From UKL13-2 sp043793345 (GTDB taxonomy: Bacteria; Pseudomonadota; Gammaproteobacteria; Burkholderiales; Usitatibacteraceae), in NCBI GenBank assembly GCA_043793345.1, contig JAYVXF010000238.1:1-13636 (forward strand): a DNA stretch of 13,636 nt, in the 5' to 3' direction. The notes beneath the pieces were generated by a model that worked only from the letters and a program-made list of their open reading frames with translations, was not told the origin of the DNA and did not search any database. Every line of letters starts with the position of its first letter. Position 1 is the first letter of the stretch. Made by a program: the position numbers and the translations under genes. Below, in pieces: positions 13,365-13,636 of this stretch.

Positions 13365-13636
13365 TCAGTCTCCTGCGGTCGTTGCGGCCGCGACAAATGG
13401 ACTCAAGGCCGGCGGCGGGGTTGAGGTGATTGTGTTTGCTTTGCGGGCCATGTAAAACAACGTTGATATGTAAGCCGACCCGAGCACCACATATAGCAGC
13501 AGATACATCGCCAAGGTGCTGGCGAGCATGCCGCTGCCAATATTTTTTGCGGCAGCCTCAGCGGTGGTAAGCACGCCATAAACCAGATACGGCTGACGGC
13601 CGATTTCGGTGACGTACCATCCGGCGAGCGTCGCAA
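13365..13636 (-). CDS. cydA: Cytochrome bd-type quinol oxidase subunit I, C-terminal part (partial)
   Basis: The frame is open from the right window edge to a TGA at 13367-13365. It encodes the final part of CydA: AGWYVTEIGRQPYLVYGVL, then TTAEAA, a last transmembrane helix (LASTLAMYLLLYVVLGSAYI) and a Pro/Ala-rich tail. The GWxxxExGRQP motif is a hallmark of the subunit; here it is followed by Tyr where Trp is common. The catalytic haem ligands and the Q-loop lie outside the window. The gene is read just before cydB in one operon, separated by a single base. Confidence 0.9.
   Translation of the reverse strand, partial: ATLAGWYVTEIGRQPYLVYGVLTTAEAAAKNIGSGMLASTLAMYLLLYVVLGSAYISTLFYMARKANTITSTPPPALSPFVAAATTAGD

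Noticed and set aside
1..13636. Mobile elements, CRISPR arrays, tRNA and rRNA genes
   Set aside because: No transposase or integrase motifs, no regularly spaced direct repeats and no tRNA cloverleaf or rRNA sequence were noticed on either strand.

Overview
The window looks like a chromosomal segment of a betaproteobacterium (moderately GC-rich). The reasons are the gene order bioB-bioF-bioH-bioC-bioD with BioH as the esterase partner of BioC, a ComF/TrmL pair, a cyanide-insensitive-type cytochrome bd operon, and ECF sigma/anti-sigma genes beside a DUF2282/DUF692/DUF2063 operon. The assignment is from gene content only; genus cannot be read.

Layout. 1-104: C-terminal tail of a membrane protein (+). 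113-322: small KTSC-domain protein (+). 323-514: convergent intergenic region with a 64-bp palindromic repeat and a terminator hairpin. 515-6319: a tightly packed minus-strand operon, read in the order bioB, bioF, bioH, bioC, bioD, a periplasmic copper chaperone (PCuAC), and a HAD phosphatase. From bioF onward neighbouring genes overlap by 1-4 nt. A second copy of the 64-bp palindrome separates bioB from bioF. A divergent promoter region (6320-6404) leads to comF and trmL (+). A 15-bp perfect inverted repeat separates trmL from a convergent small heat-shock protein gene (-) that carries a clear sigma32-type promoter.

8298-11275 (+) is the most interesting part. An ECF sigma factor and a tiny zinc-finger anti-sigma factor are followed by a signal-peptide-bearing, four-cysteine DUF2282 precursor, a DUF692/MNIO enzyme and a DUF2063 partner. 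This is the layout of bufferin-type RiPP (ribosomally made, modified peptide) systems, which bind copper in the periplasm. A strong intrinsic terminator lies between precursor and enzyme genes, suggesting that precursor is made in excess over enzyme.

11367-12209 (+) encodes a secreted protein made of two PilJ-type sensor modules. At the right edge, cydB and the 3' end of cydA (-) encode a cytochrome bd-type quinol oxidase, which contains no copper.

Taken together, three neighbouring units touch copper: PCuAC for copper delivery, the bufferin operon for copper buffering, and a copper-free oxidase. Their joint regulation is inference only. No mobile elements, CRISPR arrays, tRNA or rRNA genes were seen.
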